A stretch of 47,888 nucleotides of DNA from Clostridia bacterium (GCA_017428635.1 JAFRQK010000072.1:1-47888), one strand, 5' to 3'; positions 32,642-42,681 are shown, counted from the first letter of the stretch. Translations and numbers: made by a program. The notes: generated by a model not told the origin, from the sequence alone.

Positions 32642-34500
32642 ACTTCCCGGTGACTTTCCCGTTCCGCTTTTTCCGCCTCGTCTAGGGCGCGTCTGAACTG
32701 TGTCTCGTAAAGATCAGTATAGACTCCGCCCCGTCCGACAAGTTCCGAATGCGTTCCGCGCTCTGTGATCACTCCGTCTTTAAGCACGATTATCTCGTCG
32801 GCGGCAAGCACTGTCGAAAGGCGGTGCGCTATGAGGATACTCGTTCGAGAAGCGATGATCGGTTCTATAGCGTCCTGGATCCTGCTCTCTGAGATCGAAT
32901 CAAGAGATGAAGTCGCCTCGTCGAAGATCAAAAGAGCGGGGTCTTTCAGAAGAACTCTTGCGATCGAGACACGCTGCTTTTCGCCACCTGAGAGCTTCAG
33001 GCCTCTGTTTCCGACTACCGTATCTAGTCCGTCGTCGCATTTTTCAATGAAATCGAGAATATTAGCTTTTCTGCATGCTTCGATAAGTTCTTCTTCGGTT
33101 GCGTCGGGCTTTGCGTACAGAAGGTTGTCCCTGATCGTTCCGTTGAACAAGTACGTTTCCTGACTGACGATACCTACGTTAGCGCGAAGAAATTCAAGAT
33201 CGAGTTTCTTTACGTTGATCCCTCCGAAATCCACTTCACCGCCGGTAACGTCGTACAGACGCGGTATAAGGGATATCAGAGTCGATTTTCCGGAACCTGA
33301 CGGCCCGACGATAGCGATGCTTCTGCCGCTCATGAGGTCGAAACTGACGTCCGTCAGAATCTCTCTTTCCTCATTGTACGAAAAACGTACGTTTTTGAAA
33401 CTTACGCTTCCGTCCGTAGATCGGGGAGTGATAGCGTCCGGCGCGTTCTCGACTTCGACCGGCATATCGTAATACTCGAATATCCTCGTGAACAGAGCCA
33501 TTGAGCGGATCCATTCGACCTGTATGTTCAGAAGAGAATTGACGGGTCCGTACATCCTTCCGAGCAGAGCAACGAGAACGGTGATATCGCCTACCGTAAG
33601 AGACGGATCGTATTTCATCATGATTATCCCGCCGACAAGATACAGGAGCATCGGTCCGACGCTCGAAATAGTTTCGATTATAACCATGAACCATCTGCCG
33701 GCCATTCGTTCCTTGATGTTCAGCTTTATCATTCTGTGGCCGGCGCTGCGGTATCTTTCGTATTCGTATTTTTCCCGCCCGAAAAGTTTTACAAGGAGCT
33801 GTCCGCTGACGGACATCGTTTCATTGAGGATCCCGTTGATCTCGTCGTTGCATTCCTGCGCTTCGCGCGTCAGTTTCCATCTGGTTCTGCCCGCCCACCG
33901 TGTCGGAATGGTAAAGAGAGGGACGATCACGATACCGACGATTGCCAGTATCCAGTTTTGCCTGAACATTATCACGACTGCAGCAACAAGCGTCACAACG
34001 TTAGATAGTATAGATGAAAACGTATTCGATATTACGGATTCCACGCCCGAAATATCGCCGGTCATCCTCGTTATTATATCACCCTGATTGTTGGACGTGA
34101 AGAACCTCTGAGACATTTTCTGAAGATGAGCGAACATCTTATTCCGCATATCGTATGAGATATGCTGCGATATCCAGTGGTTCAGATAACTCTCGCCGAC
34201 TTTGATAAGGTTCGAGCCGAGGCTGACTGCGAGGGATGCGGATATTAGGATCACAAGGATCCTCAGATTTTTGCCTAGCAGACCGTCGTCGACTATTTTT
34301 CCCGTCAGAACGGACGGCAAAAGACCGAGCACGGATGATATGAGAATACACCCGAGCACGACGGCAAGCTGAGCTTTATAGGGCGAAAGATATGAAAAGA
34401 TCCGTTTGAGAAGTTTCCACGTCACCCGCGGTCTGTTCTTCTTTTCTTCCTCGGTGAGCGGGCCCCTTCCCATAAAACCTCTGGGGGGAGGTGGCGGCAT
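32632..34500 (-). CDS. ABC exporter, fused permease-ATPase (MsbA/BmrA-like half transporter)
   Basis: A 622-residue half transporter that would work as a dimer in the cytoplasmic membrane. The N-terminus is Pro/Gly-rich (PPPPPRGFMGRG), then six membrane helices (about 45-330) and a nucleotide-binding domain with Walker A GPSGSGKST, signature LSGGEKQR, Walker B LLIFDEATSSLD and the H-loop AHRLST. Typical cargos are lipids, peptides or drugs; the sequence does not tell which. It has GGAGG and its own promoter upstream, and its 3' end overlaps the glycogen operon's last gene. Confidence 0.9.
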   Translation of the reverse strand: MPPPPPRGFMGRGPLTEEEKKNRPRVTWKLLKRIFSYLSPYKAQLAVVLGCILISSVLGLLPSVLTGKIVDDGLLGKNLRILVILISASLAVSLGSNLIKVGESYLNHWISQHISYDMRNKMFAHLQKMSQRFFTSNNQGDIITRMTGDISGVESVISNTFSSILSNVVTLVAAVVIMFRQNWILAIVGIVIVPLFTIPTRWAGRTRWKLTREAQECNDEINGILNETMSVSGQLLVKLFGREKYEYERYRSAGHRMIKLNIKERMAGRWFMVIIETISSVGPMLLYLVGGIIMMKYDPSLTVGDITVLVALLGRMYGPVNSLLNIQVEWIRSMALFTRIFEYYDMPVEVENAPDAITPRSTDGSVSFKNVRFSYNEEREILTDVSFDLMSGRSIAIVGPSGSGKSTLISLIPRLYDVTGGEVDFGGINVKKLDLEFLRANVGIVSQETYLFNGTIRDNLLYAKPDATEEELIEACRKANILDFIEKCDDGLDTVVGNRGLKLSGGEKQRVSIARVLLKDPALLIFDEATSSLDSISESRIQDAIEPIIASRTSILIAHRLSTVLAADEIIVLKDGVITERGTHSELVGRGGVYTDLYETQFRRALDEAEKAERESHREVYP

Positions 34501-34517
34501 TTTAACGTCCTCCGATC

Positions 34518-34545
34518 GTTATACTAATAGAATCATATCAGTCAA
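34518..34545 (-). promoter_or_regulatory. Probable promoter of the ABC exporter
   Basis: On the minus strand TTGACT (34545-34540) and TATAAC (34523-34518) are 16 bases apart, followed by GGAGG and the exporter ATG at 34500. Confidence 0.6.
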
Positions 34546-34576
34546 TTGTGAGAATCTTGTGAAATCGGGATAAAAA

Positions 34577-35506
34577 TCATTCTCCGAAAAGGGGCGTGGA
34601 AAAATATCTTTCCGCAGTGTCCGGAAGAACCGTCACGACAGTTTTTCCGGTGCCGAGTTTTTCCGCAAGTTTGATCGCCGCTGCGACGTTCGTCCCGCTT
34701 GAGATCCCGCACATGATTCCTTCCTCTCGTGCAAGCCTCTTTGACGTTTCGATCGCGTCGGTGTCGGTTACTACGTGGATCTCATCGTAGATATCACGGT
34801 TCAGAATATCGGGAATTATCCCGTCCCCTATACCCATCTGTATGTGAGTGCCGATCGTTCCTCCCGCGAGTATTGCGGCGTTCTCCGGTTCGACAGCCCA
34901 TATCTCGATTTCGGGGTTCTTTTCTTTGAGGACTTCTCCAATACCCGAGATCGTTCCGCCGGTCCCTATACCGCTGCAAAAACCGTGAATCGGTCCTTCA
35001 ACGTCTGCGAGGATCTCGAGAGCGGTATGTTTGATATGCGCGGCTTTATTGTCGGGATTGGAAAACTGCTGAGGAACGAACACGTGGGGATCCTTTTCCT
35101 TCATTCTCATAGCAGTGGCGAGGCATTCCTCAATACATTTGCCGATATCTCCGGCGTCGTGGATAAGCTTGACCTCCGCTCCGTAGTGGCGGACAAGTTT
35201 CGTTCTCTCCGCGCTGACGGAATCTGGCATGATGATGATTGTTCTGTAGCCTTTGACGGCTCCAACGAGGGCGAGACCGATACCCTGATTGCCGCTCGTC
35301 GGTTCGACAATTATCGAATCGCGGTCGAGAAATCCCTTTTTCTCCGCTTCTTCGATCATATTAAAAGCAGTGCGAGTCTTGATCGATCCGCCGACGTTAA
35401 GTCCTTCAAATTTTACCAGTATCTCGGCTCCTCCTTCGGGAGCCATTTTGTTCAGTCTTATAAGCGGCGTATTTCCGAGCGCTTCAAGAATATTACCGTA
35501 TACCAT
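34577..35506 (-). CDS. cysK: Cysteine synthase-like PLP enzyme (CysK family)
   Basis: A 309-residue fold-type II PLP enzyme, most like O-acetylserine sulfhydrylase, which makes cysteine from O-acetylserine and sulfide. The PLP Lys is in GGSIKTR (usual PGGSVKDR), the substrate loop is TSGNQG (usual TSGNTG), and the phosphate loop is GTGGTISG. QQFSNPDN is conserved. The loop Thr to Gln change lies where the amino-acid carboxylate binds, so a somewhat different substrate is possible, although I believe this variant is frequent in clostridial enzymes. GAGAGG lies upstream. The gene comes 10 bases after the EEP-family gene. Confidence 0.85.
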   Translation of the reverse strand: MVYGNILEALGNTPLIRLNKMAPEGGAEILVKFEGLNVGGSIKTRTAFNMIEEAEKKGFLDRDSIIVEPTSGNQGIGLALVGAVKGYRTIIIMPDSVSAERTKLVRHYGAEVKLIHDAGDIGKCIEECLATAMRMKEKDPHVFVPQQFSNPDNKAAHIKHTALEILADVEGPIHGFCSGIGTGGTISGIGEVLKEKNPEIEIWAVEPENAAILAGGTIGTHIQMGIGDGIIPDILNRDIYDEIHVVTDTDAIETSKRLAREEGIMCGISSGTNVAAAIKLAEKLGTGKTVVTVLPDTAERYFSTPLFGE

Positions 35507-35516
35507 ACTTTACCTC

Positions 35517-36608
35517 TCAGTCAAGAACAAATTCCAAAACGACCGGGTTATGGTCGCTGTTTATAAATCCGAGATCTTTTGTTTCATAACTTGATACTTT
35601 GACGTTTTCCGAGACAATGAAACCGTCTATCAGATAATACTGAAAACTTTCGGGATCTGCGCCTACAAGCGGCTGATCGAGACTTCTGCATGACGGAACT
35701 CTTTCGTCCATCAGGAATTGCCATCCGTCGTCGAACGAAGAAACGTCGATTATACCGGGCGCCCATTTTCCTTCCTGCGCTTTGAAAGGCTCGGGGTCTT
35801 CGGAAGAAAAGATCTGATTGAAGTCGCCTCCGGCTATCACGTAGTTTCCTTTGCCGGATTCTTCTTCAAGGAATCCTTTGAGAGCGGCGGTTTGAAGGAC
35901 TTTGCCTCCACCGTCATCGTATGCTTCGAGATGCAGGTTTACCAGTACGAGTTCATTCTCGCTACCCTCGACCGGGAACCTGTTGACTTCAAGACATCTC
36001 TTGAAATTGATCATGCTGACAGGCCATTTGAACGGAATGGGAAGCTGGATCCTCTCTGCGCTTTCGATCTTGTATTCGGAAAGAGTCATGATTCCGGAGG
36101 AGATCTTTCCCATCGGCGGGATCGGATAGGGAAGATACGCCACTTTGAAATTCAAAGCGTGTGTCGATGAGTACGAGTCGAATGCATCGCGCAGCGACGC
36201 TGTTTCGTTTATCCTGTGAGAACGGTCGGAACTGTCGTCTGTCTCCTGCAGAAGAATTATCGAAGGCTTTTCAGATTTGATGAAAGAGATCACGGCGTCG
36301 AGGTTTTCCTCGGTTCTTTCCTTTGATGATGAAAAGACCGATTTCCCGCCGTCCATGAAGAAATCGGCGTTATCGCCGAGCGCGCAGTATCCTACGTTCC
36401 ACGAAACTATCTTGATGGTCTCGCCTTTTTGTATTTCTTTGTCAGCGTTCCCGTCGACCGTTATCGACTCTCTTTCGGCGGGTTTGTATTCCGTAACGCT
36501 GAGAAACACCAAGAGCCCTGCGAAAAGAAGGATCGCGATCATAATAAAGACCAGAATCGCTTTTAAGATTTTGAAGAACGGATTTTTCTTTTTCTTCTCG
36601 TTGCTCAT
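35517..36608 (-). CDS. Membrane-anchored endonuclease/exonuclease/phosphatase family protein
   Basis: A 363-residue EEP-superfamily hydrolase with a Lys-rich N-terminus and one membrane helix (about 15-34), so the catalytic domain should face outward. Catalytic landmarks are SWNVGYC (Asn), ILLQETDDS (metal Glu), NLHLEAYDDG, AGGDFNQIF (Asp-Asn) and the terminal SDHNPV (Asp-His). Outside the cell such enzymes can act as nucleases or as sphingomyelinase-like phosphodiesterases; the substrate here is unknown. AAAGGAG precedes the start, which abuts the MATE gene stop. Confidence 0.85.
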   Translation of the reverse strand: MSNEKKKKNPFFKILKAILVFIMIAILLFAGLLVFLSVTEYKPAERESITVDGNADKEIQKGETIKIVSWNVGYCALGDNADFFMDGGKSVFSSSKERTEENLDAVISFIKSEKPSIILLQETDDSSDRSHRINETASLRDAFDSYSSTHALNFKVAYLPYPIPPMGKISSGIMTLSEYKIESAERIQLPIPFKWPVSMINFKRCLEVNRFPVEGSENELVLVNLHLEAYDDGGGKVLQTAALKGFLEEESGKGNYVIAGGDFNQIFSSEDPEPFKAQEGKWAPGIIDVSSFDDGWQFLMDERVPSCRSLDQPLVGADPESFQYYLIDGFIVSENVKVSSYETKDLGFINSDHNPVVLEFVLD

Positions 36609-38015
36609 TTAGGTCTCTCCTTTGGATTTCTTGGCAGGTGACTTTTGAACTATAAAGGTAAAGAGAAAGATCGCGAATAACGCGCCGAGCGCTTCACCTG
36701 CAGGGAGCGCAGAGGCAAGACCCGTATCTCCGAAGAGACGATCAAGCAGGAACATCAACGGAATATAAAAGACGAGCTCGCGTACCGCTGCGTGTAAAAG
36801 CGTTTCTTTTCCTTTGCCCATAGCCTGCATACAGAAGGAAGTGTGATAATTGATAAACTGGAACGGAGATGCGATACATCTGATCCTGAGATATAACGTC
36901 GCGAGAGAGACGGTCAGCGCCGCCGTTTCGGCATCTCCGGCGGACGTGCTCAGAAATACTCCGCAGACGGTTTTTGCGAATATCTCGAGAGCGAGTATGC
37001 AAACTGCAGACACGGTAAGTCCGAATAATCTTGCCGTTCTGATGGTGTCGTTCATCCTCTTCCTGTTTCCGGAAGCGTAATTGTACGCGACTATCGGGAG
37101 CATGCCCTGGCACAGTCCGATGTTTACGGCATTCGGTATTCTTTCGACTTTCATAACGATTCCCATCCCCGCGAGAACCAGGTCGTTATGCGCGGAGGAA
37201 AGGATATTCACACAAATACTCGCAACGTCGAAAAGAGCGGTAAGAATCGCCGATGGGATACCGACGGAAAAGAGTTGTTTTAAGTTTCCTTTTCCTATTT
37301 TTTTCGCCAGACGCGGATCGAACGACAGAGGAGCGGTTTGTGAAGCCGAAACGTATGCGAACAGAAGATAGATCAGCCCGACCGTATTGGAGATAAGCGT
37401 TGCGACAGCAGCTCCGACGACCTCGTTTCCCGGCGGAAAGATAACGAACATGAAAAGAGGATCGAGAGCGATATTCAGAATTCCTCCAAGACTCAACCCG
37501 AATGAAGCTCGCGAGGAATAGCCCGTATTTCTCAAAAGATGGGCGAGCGTAAGTGATAGCAGCGTCGGAAGTGAACCGAGTACGATAACGAAAAACGTAT
37601 ATCTTTCCGCGTAACCGACGGTCGCGTCCGAGGCTCCGAGGAATCTGAGAACCGGATCGGAGAAAAAGCCAATAAAAAGGGAATACAGAATAGCCGTTGC
37701 GATGGCGCCGTAACAACTGAACGCGCTCGTTGACCTTGCGGAATCCGTTTCTCCTCTTCCGAGCAGACGCGAAACGAGACTTCCTCCTCCTATGCCGAAC
37801 AGATTTGAAAAAGCGACGTTCAGCATCATGAGCGTTAACGCGACAGTCGTCGCAGCCATCATATACGAGTTCCCGGTCCTGCCGATGAAGAATGCGTCGA
37901 CCATGTTGTATATGAGGTTGATGAGCTGACTGATAACCGTCGGTATCGCCATTTTGGCAAGCGCTTTGGGGACCGGAAGAGACTCGAATATTTCTTTCTT
38001 TGAGATATTTGCCAT
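36609..38015 (-). CDS. MATE-family efflux transporter
   Basis: A 468-residue integral membrane protein with about twelve helices, matching the MATE multidrug/organic cation exporter family. The start has the typical PKALAKMAIPTVISQLINLIY and GRTGNSYMMAA blocks; each half carries the usual internal repeat. The driving ion and substrate cannot be assigned. It lies 23 bases after the M32 carboxypeptidase gene and directly before the EEP gene. Confidence 0.9.
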   Translation of the reverse strand: MANISKKEIFESLPVPKALAKMAIPTVISQLINLIYNMVDAFFIGRTGNSYMMAATTVALTLMMLNVAFSNLFGIGGGSLVSRLLGRGETDSARSTSAFSCYGAIATAILYSLFIGFFSDPVLRFLGASDATVGYAERYTFFVIVLGSLPTLLSLTLAHLLRNTGYSSRASFGLSLGGILNIALDPLFMFVIFPPGNEVVGAAVATLISNTVGLIYLLFAYVSASQTAPLSFDPRLAKKIGKGNLKQLFSVGIPSAILTALFDVASICVNILSSAHNDLVLAGMGIVMKVERIPNAVNIGLCQGMLPIVAYNYASGNRKRMNDTIRTARLFGLTVSAVCILALEIFAKTVCGVFLSTSAGDAETAALTVSLATLYLRIRCIASPFQFINYHTSFCMQAMGKGKETLLHAAVRELVFYIPLMFLLDRLFGDTGLASALPAGEALGALFAIFLFTFIVQKSPAKKSKGET

Positions 38016-38038
38016 AGTTCAGCCTTCACCGGGCGATC

Positions 38039-39541
38039 TTAAAGCCCGTAAATTTCGCTGTATTTTTCAGTGAGGTAATCTGCGTATACCGCAGGATCGA
38101 ATTCTCCTCCGGTTATGCGCCTGATCAATTCGTCGGGGGTATAGAGTTTCCCGAACTGCCAAATATTCTTTCTGTTCCATTCGTTGATCGGGGCGAGATT
38201 TCCGGAAAGAATACATTTCTCGACGTCTATCTCTTTTTTCATTTCGCGGAAGAACTGCGCTCCGTAGGCGTTTCCGAGCGCATACGAAGGGAAGTATCCG
38301 ATCATTCCTCCCGACCAGTGAGTATCCTGCAGAACGCCGACTTTATCGTTCGGAACTTCCACACCGAGATATTCGCGATAAAGTCTGTTCCATTCCTGCG
38401 GAAGATCCCTTACGGTCAGTTCTCCGTGCATAAGACGTTTTTCAAGTTCATACCTGATCATGATATGGAAACAATACGTCACTTCGTCCGATTCGGTACG
38501 GATAAGAGACGGTTCGACACGGTTTACGGCGCGATAAAGGTCTTCTGCGCTGTAACCTTTCATCTGTTCCGGAAATATCTCACGGACCTTAGGAAAAACG
38601 AGAGAACAGAAAGCGCGGCTCCGTCCGATTATATTTTCGTAGAATCTGCTTTGACTTTCGTGTATGCTCATTGCGGTCCCGCCGTCAAGAGCAGTGAAGA
38701 CGAATCGGTCGTCGCATCCGGTTTCGTAAAGCGCGTGACCACCCTCATGGATAACGCTGTACATGGAAGAAGCGAAATCGTCTTCGTAATAATGCGTGGT
38801 GATACGTTCGTCGAGATGCGAGCCGAGACTTATCGTAAACGGATGTTCCGTCGTCGAGAGCGCAACGTGTTCCGGATCAAGACCGATGATATCCATCAGA
38901 TAACGGGACAGTTTTTCCTGATCGGACGCTGCGAAAAAGCCTTTCCTAATCGCGTCGCTTTGTTGAGGAACTTTTGATATAGCGCGCAGAAGCGGAGAGA
39001 TCCTCTCGCGTAAAGTATCAAAGAAATCGTCAAGTTTTCGGGAATTCAGACCTTCTTCATATTCATGAAGACAGAAATCGTACGGATCGGAGTCGGGTTC
39101 CACGTTAGAAGCGATCTCTTTGGTCATATCGAATATTTTTTCGAGTTCGGGAGAGAAAAGAGCATAATCCGAGGATTCCTTGGCTCTGTGCCAGACGTCG
39201 TCGGCGCGCACGACCTGAGCTCTGTAAGCAACGTACAGGTCGCGTGGGATCTTTGCTATTTTTTTGGAATCTTTTTGTAAGAGATAAACTATCCTCGCCT
39301 CTTCAGCAGTCAGTTCTTCACGGACTGATTCGAGAAAAAAAAGCGTTTCGGCGACTTCGGCTGACGTTGAGATCGCGTAAAGTTCGCCCGACAGGATCGC
39401 CATCGTTTCACCGCGTGTCGAAGCGGAGCCCCGCGGCGCGGAAGTCGCGCCGTCGAAATTCAGAAGTTCTAGCGCGTGCAAATATGCAGCGGCCTTTTTT
39501 TGATAAGAGACGAGCTTTTCTCTTGCGGTATTAACGTCCAT
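38039..39541 (-). CDS. M32 family metallocarboxypeptidase
   Basis: A 500-residue zinc or cobalt carboxypeptidase of the Taq/Pfu type, expected in the cytosol and removing C-terminal residues from peptides. The metal site HEGGH sits in SVIHEGGHALYE, and the third ligand lies in IHESQSRFYEN. The family blocks ALDGGTAMSIHES and DTHWSGGMIGYFPSYALGN are present. No signal peptide. GGAGG precedes the ATG. Length is normal for the family. Confidence 0.95.
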   Translation of the reverse strand: MDVNTAREKLVSYQKKAAAYLHALELLNFDGATSAPRGSASTRGETMAILSGELYAISTSAEVAETLFFLESVREELTAEEARIVYLLQKDSKKIAKIPRDLYVAYRAQVVRADDVWHRAKESSDYALFSPELEKIFDMTKEIASNVEPDSDPYDFCLHEYEEGLNSRKLDDFFDTLRERISPLLRAISKVPQQSDAIRKGFFAASDQEKLSRYLMDIIGLDPEHVALSTTEHPFTISLGSHLDERITTHYYEDDFASSMYSVIHEGGHALYETGCDDRFVFTALDGGTAMSIHESQSRFYENIIGRSRAFCSLVFPKVREIFPEQMKGYSAEDLYRAVNRVEPSLIRTESDEVTYCFHIMIRYELEKRLMHGELTVRDLPQEWNRLYREYLGVEVPNDKVGVLQDTHWSGGMIGYFPSYALGNAYGAQFFREMKKEIDVEKCILSGNLAPINEWNRKNIWQFGKLYTPDELIRRITGGEFDPAVYADYLTEKYSEIYGL

Positions 39542-39565
39542 TTTGTCCTCCGGATCTGTATCGTA

Positions 39566-40387
39566 TCACTTGAATCTGACATTCGGTTCGTAATGCTCGA
39601 ATATAACAACGTCGTGGTTTTCTTCGCTTTTCGGGTCGTGAGAAGTCCATGCGATCGGAACTGCACCGAGGGCAAGACATAGTCTGACCGAGAGCGGTTT
39701 TTTACCGATCTTGTAAGCAATGAATTCCGGACGGGCAAAAAAATTGAAGAGTAATCTTCCGAGAAGCGTCCCGGTGATCTTATCCTTAAAAGAATCGCCG
39801 TAATGTTTAGGCGGCTGTGAAAGAAAGCCCCTGAATACTTGTTTAGCGTTTTTCTTGAACCACCTGACTATAAACGGGTCGAAACTTTCGATACAGTACT
39901 CTCCTTCGTACCCATTCAAAAGATCATACGTTTTTTTGCACAGTTCGGCTCTTTTGCCGCACGTTTTAAGTTCGACGATCAGAGGTTCTCTCCCTGCGAC
40001 CGTTTCAAGAACTTCAGAGAAGAGCGGTATCCGCTGATCGGTTTTTTTGAGTGACAGTTCATGCAGTTCATTGTACGAAAGTTCGTCGACGCGCGAGTTG
40101 ACCCCGCACATACGGTTCAGCGTATCGTCGTGGAATACTACGACCTGACCGTCTCGTGAAAGCTGAACGTCGAGTTCCATACCGTATCCTGATTCGCAAG
40201 CGCGGCTGAAAGCGGCGAGTGAGTTTTCAGGAACGGTCTGGTCGGCGCTGAAGAGTCCGCGATGCGCGATATTCCTGCCGTAAAACGGTCTGACTTTTTC
40301 TTCTTTCGGACGGCGCGGAGCGATGAGAAAAACCAAAAGAGGAAAATGAAGCGCAGAAACGATTATTGCGATCAATATCCAAATCAT
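39566..40387 (-). CDS. Glycerophosphodiester phosphodiesterase
   Basis: A 273-residue GDPD enzyme that hydrolyses glycerophosphodiesters to an alcohol and glycerol-3-phosphate. One N-terminal hydrophobic segment (about 2-24) may anchor it. Catalytic features: NIAHRGLFSADQTVPENSLAAF (His-Arg and Glu), GMELDVQLSRDGQVVVFHDDTLNRM (Glu, Asp and second His), then LIVELKTCG. Co-location with a PlsC-like acyltransferase two genes upstream suggests a loose phospholipid theme. Confidence 0.92.
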   Translation of the reverse strand: MIWILIAIIVSALHFPLLVFLIAPRRPKEEKVRPFYGRNIAHRGLFSADQTVPENSLAAFSRACESGYGMELDVQLSRDGQVVVFHDDTLNRMCGVNSRVDELSYNELHELSLKKTDQRIPLFSEVLETVAGREPLIVELKTCGKRAELCKKTYDLLNGYEGEYCIESFDPFIVRWFKKNAKQVFRGFLSQPPKHYGDSFKDKITGTLLGRLLFNFFARPEFIAYKIGKKPLSVRLCLALGAVPIAWTSHDPKSEENHDVVIFEHYEPNVRFK

Positions 40388-40399
40388 AGTCAGTTCCTA

Positions 40400-41830
40400 T
40401 TAATCTCCTTCAAGTGCTTCGATCCCGTGCGAGTTTGCGACCTTTTTTGCTTTAATGTTTTTGACGAGTAAGGTGAAAACGATGAAACTGACGAGGAACA
40501 AAATCGCGGCATAGATCGGAAGAGTGTTCCATGCGGTAGTTATCCTGAATACCAGGCCGAGCAGTACGGGAGTGATAGTCTGCGCCGACATGCTTGCAGC
40601 ATAATAATATCCGGTGAATTTCCCGATTTTTTTGTTTGAACACAGTTCAACGACCATCGGGAAAGAGCAGTTATGTACGAGCGCCATACCGAAGCCTTTG
40701 ATCGCCCACACGGCGAACAACAGAGCCGGGAATGAGAATTCACCGTGCTCTCCGACTGCTTTCCCTGTCGGAGTAACGAAACACATCACTGCCATAGCCG
40801 CGACCGTGATGATCAAACCTCCGGATATTGTCCACTTTCGTCCGATCTTGTCGGCGATCGTTCCTGCGATCACGAAGCCGAGAACGCTGGCGACACCGCC
40901 GACGATAGTGAGGATCATGGTAGCCGATGATGCGGAATTAAGGTAATAAATGACATAGTTGCCTATATACGTGCCTATTGCATTGTCAGCCATGAACCAG
41001 AGGAACTCCGCTCCGAGAATGGCGAGAAGCATCTTCTTGTTAGCTTTTGCCATCGGAGCGTCGTCGTTGACCGGGTTCTCGATCGCCGCCATCTGCTCGC
41101 CGAGTTCCATATCGTCCTTGAGTTCTTCGGCAAGTTTGTTTTCTTTGACAGTGAAGAACAGAACGAACGCCGAGATAACCATCAGAACGGAAGCGATTAT
41201 AAACGGTATTTCAATGATCCAGAGTTTCCTGTCTGCGTCGGGAACGTTGATATAATCCGAGAGTTTAAGGAATATTCCGAGGACCGTCGCCATAGCTCCG
41301 CCGAAATATCCCATAACGTTTATGATACCGTTGGCTTTTGCGCGGAGTGGCTTCGGCGTGATATCCGGCATCAGGGCGACCGCGGGGTTGCGGTACATCA
41401 TCATAAAGATCAGGACTATTATCATTATCGCGATCATTCCGGCTACGTTGTTCGCGTGGAAGAATAGCGGAATGAACGGGAATGCGATCGCTGAAACGAG
41501 CGTTCCGACCAGAATGAAAGGCATGCGTTTTCCGATGGGAGTTATCGCTTTGTCGGAGAGGTTTCCGAATATCGGAAGAAGGATCAGAGCGGCAAGATTG
41601 TCGCATGCCATTATGATACCGACGATCCACTGTACGTTAAGTATTTTTCCGGGGTCTGCGAGTTTAAGTTCTGCGGATGAGAGGTCGTACATCCTGCGCG
41701 CGAAAATGTCGGTCAGGAATGTCGGGCACCAGGAGTCGTAGACCTGCCATAAAAGAAGTATCCCGAAAAAAGCGAAGCCTATGAGAAACGTCCTTTTGAG
41801 GTTGAGTTTGAGTTTACGCTGAGATTCCAT
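40400..41830 (-). CDS. MFS transporter of the SLC45/sugar-transporter type
   Basis: A 476-residue polytopic protein with twelve predicted helices. The stretch PIFGNLSDKAITPIGKRMPF is the MFS loop 2-3 signature, with the GKRMPFI form common in sucrose/maltose-type (SLC45) and GPH-like carriers. A charged central loop (about 225-262) splits the two halves. The substrate is unknown, most likely a sugar or glycoside by family. AAAGGAG precedes the ATG. Confidence 0.8.
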   Translation of the reverse strand: MESQRKLKLNLKRTFLIGFAFFGILLLWQVYDSWCPTFLTDIFARRMYDLSSAELKLADPGKILNVQWIVGIIMACDNLAALILLPIFGNLSDKAITPIGKRMPFILVGTLVSAIAFPFIPLFFHANNVAGMIAIMIIVLIFMMMYRNPAVALMPDITPKPLRAKANGIINVMGYFGGAMATVLGIFLKLSDYINVPDADRKLWIIEIPFIIASVLMVISAFVLFFTVKENKLAEELKDDMELGEQMAAIENPVNDDAPMAKANKKMLLAILGAEFLWFMADNAIGTYIGNYVIYYLNSASSATMILTIVGGVASVLGFVIAGTIADKIGRKWTISGGLIITVAAMAVMCFVTPTGKAVGEHGEFSFPALLFAVWAIKGFGMALVHNCSFPMVVELCSNKKIGKFTGYYYAASMSAQTITPVLLGLVFRITTAWNTLPIYAAILFLVSFIVFTLLVKNIKAKKVANSHGIEALEGD

Positions 41831-41850
41831 TTGTTTGCTCCTTTCCCGGT

Positions 41851-42681
41851 TTAATAATAATCCACTCGTTTGCTGTTATCGAAGATCGGAGGATATAAGT
41901 TTTCTTCGGGATCGATCCCCGCAAGACGGCAAACTTCGTCGTGAGCGCGTTTTGTTATATCGTTCTCTCTTTCATAAGTCGGTATGTTTTCGTCAATGAA
42001 GATCGGTTCTCCGATATGAAGATCGAGCAGCGCGATCTGACGGAATATCTTTTTTCTGATGAATCCGGGTTCACGGTATGAGAAGGCGAGCGGCAATATC
42101 GGTTTTTCCGTCTTAACTGCCAGCGAACCTGCGCCGCCTTTGAACGGTCTGATGGGTTTATAATACTCCCACATACTGCCTTCGGCGTAAATATGGAGCC
42201 AACCGCCGTCACCGAGCATTTTCTTGATAGCTCGCATAAATGAGCCCGCTCCGTGTATGTTATCAGAGGGGAACGGTATTCCACCGGTCAGACGAGACAT
42301 AGTTCCGTTTTCTCCTCTGATATTTCTATCCCAGACGATAACGTATGGTTTGAATGGCCTTACTGCTTTCATCACGCAGATATAATCCCAGAAATGTACG
42401 TGGTTTGAGCAGGAGATCACGCCTTTTTGAAGAAGATCCCTGTGCTTTTTCAAGTTCGTTCTGCCTTTGATTCGCAGACCGGTCCTTACAGTTGCGACGG
42501 GAAAGACGAGAATATACAAAAGGATACGAACGAGCGCTTTTTTGAATCTGAAGAACACGGAACCGTCAATATAAGGATATTTTCCGTCAAAGACGAGGCC
42601 GTTGTCCTTCTTGACAGTTATATAGTGCTTGTCCGTGTCTTCCGGAAACGGAAATTTGTGAGTTTTGGGATCGTAACTCAT
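41851..42681 (-). CDS. plsC: PlsC-like 1-acyl-glycerol-3-phosphate acyltransferase
   Basis: A 276-residue acyltransferase of the LPLAT family. Motif I, NHVHFWD (HX4D), is the catalytic pair; the acceptor-binding motif appears as YAEGSMW. One hydrophobic segment near residues 50-68 would tether it to the inner face of the membrane. It is somewhat longer than a minimal PlsC (about 240) and has a long N-terminal extension before motif I, so another lipid acceptor is possible. Confidence 0.82.
   Translation of the reverse strand: MSYDPKTHKFPFPEDTDKHYITVKKDNGLVFDGKYPYIDGSVFFRFKKALVRILLYILVFPVATVRTGLRIKGRTNLKKHRDLLQKGVISCSNHVHFWDYICVMKAVRPFKPYVIVWDRNIRGENGTMSRLTGGIPFPSDNIHGAGSFMRAIKKMLGDGGWLHIYAEGSMWEYYKPIRPFKGGAGSLAVKTEKPILPLAFSYREPGFIRKKIFRQIALLDLHIGEPIFIDENIPTYERENDITKRAHDEVCRLAGIDPEENLYPPIFDNSKRVDYY

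Noticed and set aside
34775-35566. 263-codon plus-strand open frame
   Set aside because: Antisense to the cysteine-synthase-like gene; no ribosome binding site or recognisable motif.
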